Source: Marinobacter vinifirmus (GTDB lineage: Bacteria > Pseudomonadota > Gammaproteobacteria > Pseudomonadales > Oleiphilaceae). Taken from it: a stretch of 64,000 nucleotides of DNA. A program made the position numbers and the translations under genes. The DNA lies in contig NZ_NEFY01000001.1 of NCBI RefSeq assembly GCF_002258215.1, positions 372,001 through 436,000 of the forward strand, in the 5' to 3' direction. The notes under the pieces are model-generated. The model saw only the letters and a program-made list of their open reading frames with translations, did not search any database and was not told the DNA's origin. Below are positions 36,191 to 46,148 of this stretch, piece by piece. The first letter of the stretch is position 1, and each line of letters starts with the position of its first letter.

Positions 36191-37246
36191 TCAGGGCAGC
36201 TTCAGGCCGCGGGCCTGTTGTTCGGCCATGTCTTGCAGAATCCGGTGGAAACTCTTCAGTCGCTCAGTGGAAATGTCCCCCTCCGCAGCCGCCCTCTCCA
36301 GGGCGCAGCCCGGATCACCCATGTGCCGGCAGTTACGGAACTTGCACAGGCCGATCAGTGGCCGGATTTCCCGGAACCCGTACTCCAGCTCCTGGGGTGT
36401 CATATGCCACAAGCCAAACTCCCGGATACCCGGAGAATCAATCAGGTCACCGCCGCCGGGCAGGTGAAACAGCTTGGCGGTCGTGGTGGTGTGCACACCT
36501 TTACCGGTACTCTCTGAGACCGCGCCCACCCGCAACAGTTCATCCGGCAGCAGGGTCTGGATGATCGACGACTTGCCCACACCGGACTGCCCCACAAACA
36601 CACTGGTCTTGCCCCGCACCAGCGCCTCGACTTCTGGCGCCGCTTCGCCCTCACAGGCTGCAGCCGACGTGCGTTCAACCTGGTAACCCAGGGCTTCGTA
36701 GCGGGCCAGCAGGGTTTCGATCTGCTCCCGGTTACGATCGTTAATCAGGTCGGTCTTGTTCAGCAGAATCACCGCCGGAATATCGGTGCTTTCCGAAGCC
36801 ACCAGGTAGCGGTCAATCAGGTTGTCATGGGGCTCGGGCTCGGGGGCGATCACCAGAATAATGTGGTCAATATTCGCCGCCACCGGCTTCAGCGCCCCGA
36901 AATTATCCGGCCGCTGCAGCAGGTTGTCCCGCTCGCACCTGGCCACAATTACCCCGGTTTCACTCTTCCCGGGCCGCCAGACCACCCGGTCGCCAGTTAC
37001 CAGGCTGTCGATATTGGCCCGGACAAAACACCGGAACACCTGCCCGGTGTCTTCGCCTTCCAGCGCCTCGATATCCAGTTGCTGCCCGTAGTGGGCAATC
37101 ACCAGCCCTTCCTGCTCCGGCCCCAATTCCCCGGCCTCGGCCTGAGCCTCCACGGCTTTTTCCTTACGGGCCATGCGCTCGGTGCGTTCTTTCTGGATTT
37201 TCTCGATGCGCCACTGCTGGCGTTTGTTCAGTTTTCTCTTGGCCAT
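36191..37246 (-). CDS. rsgA: Small ribosomal subunit biogenesis GTPase
   Basis: 351-residue circularly permuted GTPase. After a basic N-terminus and OB fold, the motifs come in the permuted order: NKTDLI (G4), GQSGVGKSS (G1), DSPGIREFGLW (G3). A C-terminal zinc knuckle CKFRNCRHMGDPGC follows. It acts in late 30S maturation. Upstream, a 426 bp divergent gap to orn contains the two repeat elements R5 and R6. Confidence 0.94.
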   Translation of the reverse strand: MAKRKLNKRQQWRIEKIQKERTERMARKEKAVEAQAEAGELGPEQEGLVIAHYGQQLDIEALEGEDTGQVFRCFVRANIDSLVTGDRVVWRPGKSETGVIVARCERDNLLQRPDNFGALKPVAANIDHIILVIAPEPEPHDNLIDRYLVASESTDIPAVILLNKTDLINDRNREQIETLLARYEALGYQVERTSAAACEGEAAPEVEALVRGKTSVFVGQSGVGKSSIIQTLLPDELLRVGAVSESTGKGVHTTTTAKLFHLPGGGDLIDSPGIREFGLWHMTPQELEYGFREIRPLIGLCKFRNCRHMGDPGCALERAAAEGDISTERLKSFHRILQDMAEQQARGLKLP

Positions 37247-37359
37247 CGGCTCTCAAATGTTCCGGGGGAAGTGGTGTGACACATGATACGTGAATCATGG
37301 ACAATAGGCAGAGTTTCTGATGTTTGGCGCATGTCTGTCTGGACTCTGACTTGGGTGCA

Positions 37360-37471
37360 GGTGCTGGCCGGGGACACCTTTCCGGGAGACGCTACGAGCA
37401 CGTCCCTGTGCGCTTGACTGAAGCCATCCTTGGCTTCAGACACTCCCGGAAAGGTGTCCCCGGCCAGCACC
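37360..37471 (+). repeat. Palindromic intergenic element R5
   Basis: A perfect 29 bp inverted repeat (37360-37388 with 37443-37471; variable part GGTGCTGGCCGGGGACAC, then CTTTCCGGGAG) encloses hairpin A (GCAC-GTCCCT-GTGC) and an 8 bp hairpin B (TGAAGCCA-TCCT-TGGCTTCA). With R6 it fills most of the 426 bp divergent gap between rsgA and orn; the first 110 bp of that gap hold nothing else I recognise. Confidence 0.92.
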
Positions 37472-37524
37472 ACTAACCACGGCGTGGGTTTCAGCTCAAC
37501 ACGCGGCCAGCAATGTAGCCCGAA

Positions 37525-37638
37525 GTGCAGGTGTGGTTGTGCTTTCCGGAAATGTGCGGAGCCATGGATGGCGGAGCAGAAGCGCCACATGGATGTGCCG
37601 CAAGGAGCGGTTTCCGGAAAGCACAACCACACCTGCAC
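37525..37638 (-). repeat. Palindromic intergenic element R6
   Basis: A perfect 28 bp inverted repeat (37525-37552 with 37611-37638; variable part GTGCAGGTGTGGTTGTG, then CTTTCCGGAAA). Hairpin B (GCCATGGATGGC) precedes hairpin A (CAC-ATGGAT-GTG). It lies 53 bp from R5 in inverted orientation and ends 35 bp before the orn start codon. Confidence 0.92.
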
Positions 37639-37672
37639 CAGCTCCCAAACTAAACCGCATAGGAAAAAAAGA

Positions 37673-38215
37673 ATGCCCGACCACAACCGTTTAGTGTGGA
37701 TAGACCTCGAGATGACCGGCCTGGATCCGGAGAAAGAGCGGATCATCGAGATGGCCACGATTGTTACCGATTCGGAACTGAACCTGGTGGCCGAAGGCCC
37801 GGTGATTGCCATTCACCAGCCTGACAGCCTGCTGGACGCTATGGACGAATGGTGCACCAACACCCACGGCGCCAGTGGCCTCACCCAGCGGGTGAAGGAC
37901 AGCAAAACCAGCGAAGCAGAAGCTGAGCAGGAAACCCTGGCGTTCCTGAAGCAGTATCTGTCTGCCGGCGAATCACCGCTGTGTGGCAACAGCATCGGCC
38001 AGGATCGCCGGTTTCTGGTGAAGTACATGCCGGAGCTGGAAGCCTTCTTCCACTACCGGAACCTGGACGTCTCGACCATCAAGGAACTGGCCCGTCGCTG
38101 GCGGCCGGACGTGCTGGATAGCGTGAAGAAGAAAGGCAGCCACCTGGCGCTGGACGATATCCGCGATTCCATCGAGGAACTGCGCCACTACCGCGAGCAC
38201 TTCTTCAAGCTGTAA
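37673..38215 (+). CDS. orn: Oligoribonuclease
   Basis: 180-residue DEDDh 3'-5' exoribonuclease that removes 2-5 nt RNAs, including pGpG from c-di-GMP turnover. [18 protein letters not shown] at the N-terminus holds the DxE pair, and NSIGQDRRF and [10 protein letters not shown] carry the other acidic residues and the His. The ATG at 37673 follows AGGA at 37661-37664; the frame upstream runs through repeat R6 and is not coding. The last 11 bases overlap the convergent queG. Confidence 0.94.
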   Translation: MPDHNRLVWIDLEMTGLDPEKERIIEMATIVTDSELNLVAEGPVIAIHQPDSLLDAMDEWCTNTHGASGLTQRVKDSKTSEAEAEQETLAFLKQYLSAGESPLCGNSIGQDRRFLVKYMPELEAFFHYRNLDVSTIKELARRWRPDVLDSVKKKGSHLALDDIRDSIEELRHYREHFFKL

Positions 38216-39299
38216 GGCCGTGCCGGCGCAACGCCCAGGTAACGTGCTCCCGCACCAGTTCTGACGGGTGGTCCGCCCGTTGCTTCAGTGCCTCGATCAC
38301 CGGAATGGTGCTCGGGGCATTGCCCAGTCCTACCGCCAGGTTGCGCAGCCAGTTCTCGTAGCCGGTTCTGCGTATAGCAGAGCCTTCGGTGTTTTTCAGA
38401 AACTGCTCTTCCGTCCACAGGAACAACTCGGCCAGGTTGGTGTTGTCCAGGCCGTGTCTGGGCTGGAAGTCGTCTTCCCGGGTGGGCTTGCTGAATTTGT
38501 TCCAGGGGCATACCAGCTGGCAATCGTCGCAACCGAATACCCGGTTCCCCATTTTCGGGCGCAGCTCTTCCGGAATCGGGCCTTTCAGTTCAATGGTCAG
38601 GTAGCTGATGCAGCGGCGGGCATCCAGTAAGTGAGCGCCAACAAAGGCATCGGTCGGGCACACTTCCAGGCAGGCGGAGCAGGAGCCGCAGTGCTGTTTG
38701 TCGAAGGGCTCATCCACCGGCAGCGGTGCGCTGGTGAAGATTTCACCGAGGAAAAAGTAAGAGCCGGCTTTCGGGTGAATCAGCATGTTGTTCTTGCCGA
38801 TCCAGCCCAGCCCGGCCCTTTGCGCCAGCCCCCGCTCAAGGACTGGGGCGCTGTCCACAAAGGCCCGGTAGTCGTAGCCACTGACGGCTTCATCGATCTG
38901 TTTGGCCAGTGTAGCCAGGCGTTTGCGCATCAGCTTGTGGTAGTCCCGCCCCAGGGCATAGCGGGTGATGTAGGCGGTTTCCCGGTTAGTAAGCGCTTGT
39001 TTCGGGTTGTCGGGCGAAGGCAGGTAATCCATGCGCACGGAGATGACCCGTAGGGTGCCGGGTACCAGGGAGTCCGGGGTGTAACGTTTGTCGCCGTGAT
39101 CGGCCATGTAGGCCATGTCGCCGTGGTAACCCGCGGCCAGCCAGCGTTGCAGGCGTTCGGCATGGGGGCCGGTGTCGGCCAGGGTAATGCCGGCATCGGC
39201 GAAGCCGAGATCCTTTGCCCACTGCCGGATTTGCCCCGGCAGGGTGGTCAGTTCGGTGCCGGAAGGGTGATTTTCTGTGGTCTCGGGCTGGCTGGTCAT
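38205..39299 (-). CDS. queG: Epoxyqueuosine reductase
   Basis: 364 residues. The last enzyme of queuosine synthesis in tRNA, cobalamin-dependent with two 4Fe-4S clusters. The cluster-binding segments [16 protein letters not shown] (near residue 205) and [11 protein letters not shown] (near 255) are visible. The C-terminus has a HEAT-like stretch. The start at 39299 is preceded by a plausible site; nnr is divergent, with 130 bp between start codons. It overlaps the 3' end of orn on the other strand. Confidence 0.92.
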   Translation of the reverse strand: MTSQPETTENHPSGTELTTLPGQIRQWAKDLGFADAGITLADTGPHAERLQRWLAAGYHGDMAYMADHGDKRYTPDSLVPGTLRVISVRMDYLPSPDNPKQALTNRETAYITRYALGRDYHKLMRKRLATLAKQIDEAVSGYDYRAFVDSAPVLERGLAQRAGLGWIGKNNMLIHPKAGSYFFLGEIFTSAPLPVDEPFDKQHCGSCSACLEVCPTDAFVGAHLLDARRCISYLTIELKGPIPEELRPKMGNRVFGCDDCQLVCPWNKFSKPTREDDFQPRHGLDNTNLAELFLWTEEQFLKNTEGSAIRRTGYENWLRNLAVGLGNAPSTIPVIEALKQRADHPSELVREHVTWALRRHGLTA

Positions 39300-39429
39300 G
39301 ATCGCAACGTCGGCCTTTCAAGCCTGCAGAGATTTAATTTGATTAAGTTATGACCTTTTTTCCTGTTTTGCTATGCTTAACAGGTATCTGGCCAATTTTC
39401 TTAAACCGGTTTCTTTAACGGGATGCCCC

Positions 39430-40986
39430 ATGCGCTACGCGGACAGTCTACCAGAAGCCCTGTACTCCGCCGACTCGGTTCGAGCGATGGATCGGTATCT
39501 TATTGATCAGCAGGGTGTTGATGGCTTTGAGTTGATGCAGTCCGCGGCCAGGGGAGCGTTTCGCCAACTGCTCCGGCACTGGCCGTCTCCCGCATCGATT
39601 CTGGTGCTGTGCGGGGCTGGCAACAATGGTGGCGATGGTTACCTGATCGCCCTGAATGCCCATAAGCAGGGGATTCCTGTGCAGTGTGTGGCGGTCAGCC
39701 CGGCCGGCAAGCTGTCGGGGGATGCACTCAAGGCCTTCAAGGCTGCCGAACAGGCCGGTGTTGCCGTGTCTGATTTCACCGGGTTGCCGGAAGGTGACCT
39801 GGCCCGACGGCTTGCCGCTGCCGGCGTGGTGGTGGATGCCATGTTGGGTACCGGTGTGGCGGGTGCTCCCCGGGAACCGTTTGCCGGCATTATCCAGGCA
39901 TTAAACCAGGCCCGGGTGCCGGTGCTGGCAGTGGATTTGCCTTCGGGCCTGAATGCTACGACGGGTGCGGCTGAAGGCGAGGTGGTTCGTGCCACGGTTA
40001 CGGTCACGTTTATCGGCGCCAAGGCCGGGCTGTTTACCGGTGCAGGTGCCGGTGTTTGCGGGCGGGTGGTTTTTGAATCCCTGGGCGTGCAGGAGCAGTT
40101 GCAAGGCTATGCCGGCCAGCCGCTGGCAAGTTTGCAGTCCTGGGCCCGGTGCCGGGATTGGTTTCCTGAGCGGCCCCTGAACGCCCATAAAGGGCAGTTT
40201 GGCCATGTGTTGGTGGTGGCGGGTGATCGTGGCTTTGGTGGTGCCGGCATCATGGCGGCAGAGGCCGCGGCCCGTTCCGGCGCGGGGCTGGTCAGCCTGG
40301 CTACCCGGCCTGAGTATGTAACCGCGGCCCTGGCCCGGTGTCCGAATGTCATGTGCCATGGCCTGATTCATGGGTCGGAACTGGCGCCGCTGTTGCAGCA
40401 GGCAGACATTGTGGTGTGTGGCCCGGGCATTGGCCGCTCGGCCTGGGGCCAGCAGATGTTGCAGCAGGTTCTCGACAGCGGGAAACCGCAGGTGCTGGAT
40501 GCCGACGCCCTGAACCTGATGGCTGCCCGTGCGGTGGCAACGGCCGACAATCGCGTGCTGACCCCGCACCCGGGAGAGGCGGCACGGCTGCTGGAATGCA
40601 GCGTGGCCGAGATTGAAGCAGACCGTCTGAGAGCGGCTACACGGATTCAGAAGCTTTGGGGTGGTATCGTTCTGCTCAAAGGTGCAGGAACCGTGATTAC
40701 CGACGGGTCCAACACGCCGTTTGTGGTGGCCGGGGGCAATCCCGGTATGGCAACCGGAGGCATGGGTGATGTGTTGTCCGGCATGATCGGAGCGTTTCTT
40801 GGCCAGCTGGAGGATTTTACCCGGGCCACGGTTGCGGCGGCCTCTGCCCACCTGGCAGCGGCAGACCTGGCATCGGAAAGGGTTGGATACAAATCCCTGG
40901 TGCCAGCAGATGTCCTGGATGCTTTGCCGCCGGTATTGAAGCAAACTGAAACCATGTCATTCCATGACGACCGGGAGGCGCGATGA
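39430..40986 (+). CDS. nnr: Bifunctional NAD(P)H-hydrate epimerase/dehydratase
   Basis: 518 residues from the ATG at 39430. The N-terminal YjeF_N epimerase domain carries CGAGNNGGDGYLIA. The C-terminal ADP-dependent dehydratase of the ribokinase fold carries NPGMATGGMGDVLSGMIGA. Together they repair hydrated NADH and NADPH. An ATG 57 bases upstream is in frame, but it overlaps a likely -10 element (TATGCT, 39372-39377), so the downstream start is preferred. It begins the nnr-tsaE-amiB-mutL-miaA-hfq run; its stop overlaps tsaE by 4 bases. Confidence 0.92.
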   Translation: MRYADSLPEALYSADSVRAMDRYLIDQQGVDGFELMQSAARGAFRQLLRHWPSPASILVLCGAGNNGGDGYLIALNAHKQGIPVQCVAVSPAGKLSGDALKAFKAAEQAGVAVSDFTGLPEGDLARRLAAAGVVVDAMLGTGVAGAPREPFAGIIQALNQARVPVLAVDLPSGLNATTGAAEGEVVRATVTVTFIGAKAGLFTGAGAGVCGRVVFESLGVQEQLQGYAGQPLASLQSWARCRDWFPERPLNAHKGQFGHVLVVAGDRGFGGAGIMAAEAAARSGAGLVSLATRPEYVTAALARCPNVMCHGLIHGSELAPLLQQADIVVCGPGIGRSAWGQQMLQQVLDSGKPQVLDADALNLMAARAVATADNRVLTPHPGEAARLLECSVAEIEADRLRAATRIQKLWGGIVLLKGAGTVITDGSNTPFVVAGGNPGMATGGMGDVLSGMIGAFLGQLEDFTRATVAAASAHLAAADLASERVGYKSLVPADVLDALPPVLKQTETMSFHDDREAR

Positions 40987-41480
40987 GTATTTTTGGCAAC
41001 GAACGCCGGTTGTTTCTCGAAGGCGAGGCCGAAACCGTGAAGCTGGGCTCCGAGCTGGCCCGGCTGGCCCAGGCCTCGGAGCAGGGGCTGACGGTGTTTC
41101 TGGATGGCGACCTGGGTATGGGCAAAACCACCCTGAGCCGCGGTGTGATTCGTGCCCTGGGCCATGAAGGCGCGGTTAAAAGCCCCACCTATACGCTGGT
41201 GGAGCCCTATGAAGACCTGGAACCGCCGGTTTACCACTTCGACCTGTACCGGCTGGGCGATCCTGAAGAACTGGAATACATGGGTATCCGTGACTATTTC
41301 GCCAGTCGCAGTTTCCGCCTGATCGAATGGCCGGAGCGCGGCGACGGCATATTGCCGGACCCGGATATCGAGATTCACCTGGAACGGGAAGGCGAGGGGC
41401 GTTCGGTCGTGCTCAGGGCACGTTCGGAACTGGGCGCCAGCCTGCTGAACGAAATTGAGTTAATTGGGCCGGAATCATGA
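40983..41480 (+). CDS. tsaE: tRNA threonylcarbamoyladenosine synthesis ATPase TsaE
   Basis: 165-residue P-loop ATPase with LDGDLGMGKTTLSRG near residues 40-54 and SPTYTLVEPY near residue 73. It works with TsaB and TsaD in t6A37 modification of tRNA. Start and stop overlap nnr and amiB by 4 bases each (ATGA), so translation of the three genes is coupled. Confidence 0.93.
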   Translation: MSIFGNERRLFLEGEAETVKLGSELARLAQASEQGLTVFLDGDLGMGKTTLSRGVIRALGHEGAVKSPTYTLVEPYEDLEPPVYHFDLYRLGDPEELEYMGIRDYFASRSFRLIEWPERGDGILPDPDIEIHLEREGEGRSVVLRARSELGASLLNEIELIGPES

Positions 41481-42805
41481 GAGTTGTACTTGGGTTCTTG
41501 TTGATAATGACTGCAAGCCTGGCCAGCGCCGCTGCCCAGGTGGAAGGTGTGCGTATCTGGCCGGCGCCGGATCACACCCGCCTGGTGCTGGACACCGCCG
41601 GTGCAGTGGAGCACAACGTGTTTTCGTTGTCTGACCCGTCCCGGCTGGTCATCGACCTGAAAAATGTTTCCCTGAAAACCGACTTTAGCAAGGTGGACCT
41701 GGAAGGCAGCCCGATTCGCCGCATCCGCAGCGCGCGGCGAAATGGCAGCGACCTGCGCGTAGTGCTGGATCTTGCCAGTGATATCAAACCCCGAAGCTTT
41801 GCCCTGGAGCCCAACCAGCAATACGGACACCGGCTGGTGGTTGACCTGATCGACGAGAAAGGCAGCCGCATAGAGCGGGCAACCAGCCCCACTGTCACCC
41901 AGGATTCTGCAGGCAAGCGGGATATCATCGTGGTGATTGATGCCGGCCACGGTGGCGAAGACCCCGGCGCCATCGGCCCCCGGGGCACCCGTGAGAAAGA
42001 CGTCGTTCTGAGGATGGCGAAAACCCTGGCAGACCTGGTTAACAAGCAGCCGGGCTTTACTGCTAAGCTGACCCGTACCGGGGATTACTACATCGGCCTG
42101 CGTAACCGCACCGTCCTGGCCCGCAAATACAACGCCGACCTGTTTGTGTCGGTGCATGCGGATGCCTTCCGCACGCCGCAACCCAGTGGAGCCTCGGTGT
42201 TTGCGCTGTCCCAGCGCGGCGCGACCAGTGAAACGGCACGGTGGCTGGCCCAGAGTGAAAACAGTTCGGACCTGATCGGCGGTGCCGGAGGTCTTTCGCT
42301 GGAAGGTCGGGACGAAATGCTGGCCGGTGTACTGCTGGATCTGTCCATGACAGCCAGCATCAATGCCAGCCTCGGTGTCGGTAGTTCGGTTCTGGGCCGG
42401 CTGGGCAACGTGGCCAAGCTGCACAAGCCCGGGGTGGAGCAGGCGGCCTTTGTGGTGCTGAAATCCCCGGATATCCCCTCGATCCTGGTCGAGGCCGGCT
42501 TTATTTCTAACCCCAAGGAAGAAAAGAACTTGGCCAGCCAGTGGTACCGCGACAAGCTGGCGAGCGCGATCATGGATGGTATTCATGAATACTTCCGGCG
42601 CACGCCGCCGCCAGGCACCCTGTTGGCCTGGCAAAAACAGAACAAGGGTAGCCCGGAAGTGAGTCAGTACCGGATTCGCCGTGGCGATACCCTGTCGGGC
42701 GTGGCCCGGCAGAATCAGACCACCGTCAGTGAGCTCATGCGCTTTAACGGCATGAGCGATGATCGTGTTATGGTAGGGCAAACCATTCGTATTCCCTCAT
42801 CCTGA
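41477..42805 (+). CDS. amiB: N-acetylmuramoyl-L-alanine amidase
   Basis: 442 residues. A signal peptide (to about residue 21) is followed by an AMIN septal-targeting domain (about 25-125), then the zinc amidase_3 catalytic domain (VVIDAGHGGEDPGAIG near 155; VSVHADAF near 220; LVEAGFISN near 340). A C-terminal LysM repeat begins YRIRRGDTLSGVA near 397. It splits septal peptidoglycan during cell separation. Architecture is AMIN-amidase-LysM, as in pseudomonad AmiB. Confidence 0.92.
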   Translation: MRVVLGFLLIMTASLASAAAQVEGVRIWPAPDHTRLVLDTAGAVEHNVFSLSDPSRLVIDLKNVSLKTDFSKVDLEGSPIRRIRSARRNGSDLRVVLDLASDIKPRSFALEPNQQYGHRLVVDLIDEKGSRIERATSPTVTQDSAGKRDIIVVIDAGHGGEDPGAIGPRGTREKDVVLRMAKTLADLVNKQPGFTAKLTRTGDYYIGLRNRTVLARKYNADLFVSVHADAFRTPQPSGASVFALSQRGATSETARWLAQSENSSDLIGGAGGLSLEGRDEMLAGVLLDLSMTASINASLGVGSSVLGRLGNVAKLHKPGVEQAAFVVLKSPDIPSILVEAGFISNPKEEKNLASQWYRDKLASAIMDGIHEYFRRTPPPGTLLAWQKQNKGSPEVSQYRIRRGDTLSGVARQNQTTVSELMRFNGMSDDRVMVGQTIRIPSS

Positions 42806-42825
42806 TCAAGAGGTAGTTCCCGGTT

Positions 42826-44715
42826 ATGCCCCACATCCAATTGCTCTCGCCCCGGCTTGCCAACCAGATAGCCGCCGGCGAGGTGGTGGAGCGCCCTGCA
42901 TCCGTAGTTAAAGAGCTGGTAGAAAATGCCCTGGATGCAGGGGCCGGCCGGGTAGATATCGAGATCGAGCAGGGCGGGGTCAAGCTGATCCGGGTTCGTG
43001 ATGACGGTTCCGGTATTGCCGAAGCGGACCTGCCCCTGGCCCTGAGCCGCCACGCCACCAGCAAGATCCTGACTCTGGACGACCTCGAAGCGGTGGGTAC
43101 CCTCGGCTTTCGGGGTGAAGCGCTGGCCAGTATCAGCTCGGTATCCCGCCTGTCCCTGACGTCCCGAACCGAGGCGCAGGAGGCCGCTTCCCGGGTGGAA
43201 GTGGAAGGCCGGGACATGGACGCGAAAATCTCGCCGGCCGCCCATCCGGTGGGCACCACGGTGGAAGTGCGGGACCTGTTCTTCAATACCCCGGCCCGGC
43301 GCAAATTCCTGCGCACCGAAAAAACCGAATTCAACCACGTGGAAGAATGCATTCGCCGGCAGGCCCTGAGCCGTTTCGATGCCGGCTTTACCCTGCGCCA
43401 CAACCAGCGGGTAGTGCAGAGCCTGAGACCGGCGGAATCGCCGCTGGATAAAGAACGGCGCATCAGTTCCCTGTGCGGCCAGCAGTTTATCGACAACGCC
43501 GTGGTGATCGATGCCGAGGCCAGTGGCCTGCGGTTGTGGGGCTGGGTGGCGCTGCCAACATTCTCCCGCTCCCAGGCGGATCTTCAGTATTTCTTCGTCA
43601 ACGGCCGGGTTATTCGCGACAAGCTGGTGGCCCACGCCGTGCGCCAGGCCTACCGGGATGTACTCTACAACAACCGTCACCCGGCCTTCGTGCTGTACCT
43701 GGAAGTGGACCCGGCCACGGTGGATGTGAATGTGCACCCCACCAAGCATGAAGTTCGCTTCCGGGATGGCCGGCTGGTGCACGATTTTATTTTCCGTACC
43801 CTGCACCGGGCACTGGCCGATGTGCGCCCGGATGATCACCTGCGGGGCGCCGTGGCGCAATCGTTCGGGCGTGAGCCGGAGCCTGTTGCTGGTGCGGGTA
43901 ACGACGCTCCGGCATTCCAGTCGCAGGCGCACCAGATATCCGGGCAGCCGTCGGCCTTTAGTGGTCATTTCGGGCAGGCAGGAAGCCCACAGCCGCAGCA
44001 GGAATGGAAAGCCAGCGACCAGATGGCTTTCTATAATTCCCTGAACGAGGGCGGTGGTGTGGCCACCGCATCCCGGTCTGAAGGTTTTACGCCGCAGCCC
44101 ATGCCAACGCCGCCACAGGATGGCGAGGAAGAACCGCCGCTGGGTTATGCCATTGCCCAGCTGCACGGCATCTATATCCTCGCCCAGAGCCGGGCAGGGA
44201 TGATCGTGGTGGATATGCACGCCGCCCATGAACGCATTACCTACGAGCGTATGAAGCGTGCGCTGGTAGAGCAGGACCTGAAAAGCCAGCCGTTGCTGGT
44301 GCCCCTGTCCCTTGCCGTCAGCCAGAAGGAAGCGGCGCTGGCGGAAACCCATGGGGAAGAATTGCAACACCTGGGCCTGCAGATTGAACGCATCGGGCCG
44401 GAAACCCTGGCGGTTCGGCAGATTCCCGCGCTGCTGCGGGGTGCCGACACTGAACAGCTGGTGCGGGATGTGCTGGCCGACCTGATCGAGCATGGCCAGA
44501 GTGACCGGGTAGAAGCCGTCACCCACGAATTGTTGGGCACCATGGCCTGCCATGGATCGGTGCGGGCCAACCGGCAGTTGACCATTCCTGAAATGAATTC
44601 CCTGCTGCGGGATATGGAAGCCACCGAACGCAGCGGCCAGTGTAACCACGGCCGGCCTACCTGGACCCTGGTGACCGTGTCCGAGCTGGACAAGCTGTTC
44701 CTCAGGGGGCGCTGA
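42826..44715 (+). CDS. mutL: DNA mismatch repair protein MutL
   Basis: 629 residues. The N-terminal GHKL ATPase has [28 protein letters not shown] and [11 protein letters not shown] Pro/Gln-rich linker spans about 345-415. The C-terminal dimer domain contains [12 protein letters not shown] (from Asp463), which fits the endonuclease signature DQHA(X)2E(X)4E with Met for Gln, plus ACHGSVRAN and CNHGRPTW. It is therefore likely a nicking-competent MutL, unlike E. coli MutL. It lies between amiB and miaA, 5 bp before miaA. Confidence 0.94.
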   Translation: MPHIQLLSPRLANQIAAGEVVERPASVVKELVENALDAGAGRVDIEIEQGGVKLIRVRDDGSGIAEADLPLALSRHATSKILTLDDLEAVGTLGFRGEALASISSVSRLSLTSRTEAQEAASRVEVEGRDMDAKISPAAHPVGTTVEVRDLFFNTPARRKFLRTEKTEFNHVEECIRRQALSRFDAGFTLRHNQRVVQSLRPAESPLDKERRISSLCGQQFIDNAVVIDAEASGLRLWGWVALPTFSRSQADLQYFFVNGRVIRDKLVAHAVRQAYRDVLYNNRHPAFVLYLEVDPATVDVNVHPTKHEVRFRDGRLVHDFIFRTLHRALADVRPDDHLRGAVAQSFGREPEPVAGAGNDAPAFQSQAHQISGQPSAFSGHFGQAGSPQPQQEWKASDQMAFYNSLNEGGGVATASRSEGFTPQPMPTPPQDGEEEPPLGYAIAQLHGIYILAQSRAGMIVVDMHAAHERITYERMKRALVEQDLKSQPLLVPLSLAVSQKEAALAETHGEELQHLGLQIERIGPETLAVRQIPALLRGADTEQLVRDVLADLIEHGQSDRVEAVTHELLGTMACHGSVRANRQLTIPEMNSLLRDMEATERSGQCNHGRPTWTLVTVSELDKLFLRGR

Positions 44716-44720
44716 TCGCC

Positions 44721-45767
44721 ATGACCCAGCCCTCTGCCGGTGCCGGACAGCCATTGCCCTCGGCCATTTTTCTGATGGGGCCCACAGCCTCCGGTAAAAC
44801 CGACCTGGCCATGGCCCTGTGTGAACGGTTGCTCTGCGAGATCATCAGTGTCGATTCCGCCATGATCTACCGCGGCATGGATATCGGCACCGCCAAGCCG
44901 AGCGCTGAAGAGCTGGCCCGGGCACCACACCGCCTGATTGATATTTGCGACCCGGCCGATACCTACTCGGCGGCGGACTTTCGCCGGGATGCACTGGCAG
45001 AAATGGCCGATATCACCCGCCGCGGGCGAATACCGCTGCTGGTGGGCGGCACCATGATGTACTTCAAGGCCTTGCTGCACGGCATGTCAGGCTTGCCCTC
45101 TGCCAGCCCGGAGTTGCGCCGGCAAATCGAACAGGAAGCCGAATCCCTTGGCTGGCAGCAACTGCATGATGAGCTTTCGGCAAAGGATCCGGTGGCGGCT
45201 GAGCTGATCCATCCCAATAATCGCCAGCGCCTGATGCGTGCCATCGAGGTGATTCGCCTGACCGGCCGGCCGATTTCTGAACTCTGGCAGGCAGAGTCGG
45301 GAACTTCTGCACAGCAACATCGGTCCGGTATTGAGGATTACACGTATTTCACCAGGTGGCAGGCAGACGAAACTGGCGACCTGCCGTATACTGTTTTCCA
45401 GTTTGCTCTGGCCCCCGAGGAGCGCAAGGTTCTTCACGAGAGAATCGAAAAACGCTTCCTGCTGATGCTGGAGTCCGGTTTTCTGGAAGAAGTCCGGAGC
45501 CTGATGGCCCGGGGAGACCTGAACCCGGAGCTGCCGTCCATGCGTTGCGTGGGCTATCGACAGGCATGGGAGTACCTGGCTGGCGATTGTGACTACGAAA
45601 CCTTTGTAAACCGGGGCGTGGCGGCTACCCGCCAGCTGGCAAAGCGCCAACTTACCTGGTTGCGAAAATGGCCGGATTTGCACTGGCTGAACAGCGGTGA
45701 TCCGCAAGTGGTGCTGGAAACCTTGAAAAAGTCCGGACTACCCACCACATTTAATTCTGAAAAATGA
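44721..45767 (+). CDS. miaA: tRNA dimethylallyltransferase
   Basis: 348 residues. The P-loop [13 protein letters not shown] lies near the N-terminus, followed by [18 protein letters not shown] and the swinging loop with [12 protein letters not shown] near the C-terminus. It transfers the dimethylallyl group to A37 of tRNAs reading UNN codons. It overlaps mutL almost directly (5 bp gap) and precedes hfq, the classical arrangement. Confidence 0.94.
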   Translation: MTQPSAGAGQPLPSAIFLMGPTASGKTDLAMALCERLLCEIISVDSAMIYRGMDIGTAKPSAEELARAPHRLIDICDPADTYSAADFRRDALAEMADITRRGRIPLLVGGTMMYFKALLHGMSGLPSASPELRRQIEQEAESLGWQQLHDELSAKDPVAAELIHPNNRQRLMRAIEVIRLTGRPISELWQAESGTSAQQHRSGIEDYTYFTRWQADETGDLPYTVFQFALAPEERKVLHERIEKRFLLMLESGFLEEVRSLMARGDLNPELPSMRCVGYRQAWEYLAGDCDYETFVNRGVAATRQLAKRQLTWLRKWPDLHWLNSGDPQVVLETLKKSGLPTTFNSEK

Positions 45768-45801
45768 CGATCTGCACTTACATATAAACAGGAGAATAAA
45801 C

Positions 45802-46053
45802 ATGTCAAAAGGGCATTCCTTACAAGACCCTTACCTCAACGCTCTGCGCAAGGAACGCATTCCGGTTTCTATCTTTCTGGTAAACGGCATCAAGCTGCAG
45901 GGCCAGATCGAATCCTTTGACCAGTTCGTAATCCTGCTGAAGAACACTGTCAGCCAGATGGTTTACAAGCACGCTATTTCTACCGTGGTACCGGCCCGCA
46001 ATGTGCGTCTGCCGCAAGCGACCGTGGCAGGAGAGGAAGAGTCTGAAGACTGA
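45802..46053 (+). CDS. hfq: RNA chaperone Hfq
   Basis: 83-residue Sm-like hexameric RNA chaperone. Sm1 ([20 protein letters not shown]) and Sm2 ([10 protein letters not shown]) are intact; the C-terminal tail is short and acidic, as in pseudomonads and unlike the long E. coli tail. GGAGAAT precedes the ATG by 6 bases. A terminator immediately downstream separates it from hflX. Confidence 0.96.
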   Translation: MSKGHSLQDPYLNALRKERIPVSIFLVNGIKLQGQIESFDQFVILLKNTVSQMVYKHAISTVVPARNVRLPQATVAGEEESED

Positions 46054-46075
46054 TACCTCCGGAGTTTCCGGTTTT

Positions 46076-46130
46076 AACACCCGCGTTCCAGGACAGCCCT
46101 TGAGCTGGAGTGGCCGCGGGTGTTTGTTTT
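46076..46130 (+). terminator. Terminator or attenuator between hfq and hflX
   Basis: AACACCCGCG pairs with CGCGGGTGTT across a 29-base loop that contains a smaller CCAG/CTGG stem. It is followed by TGTTTTTA. Because hflX starts 19 bases later without another clear promoter, it is probably partial and allows read-through. Confidence 0.65.
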
Positions 46131-46148
46131 TATGGAGTAGACCGAATC

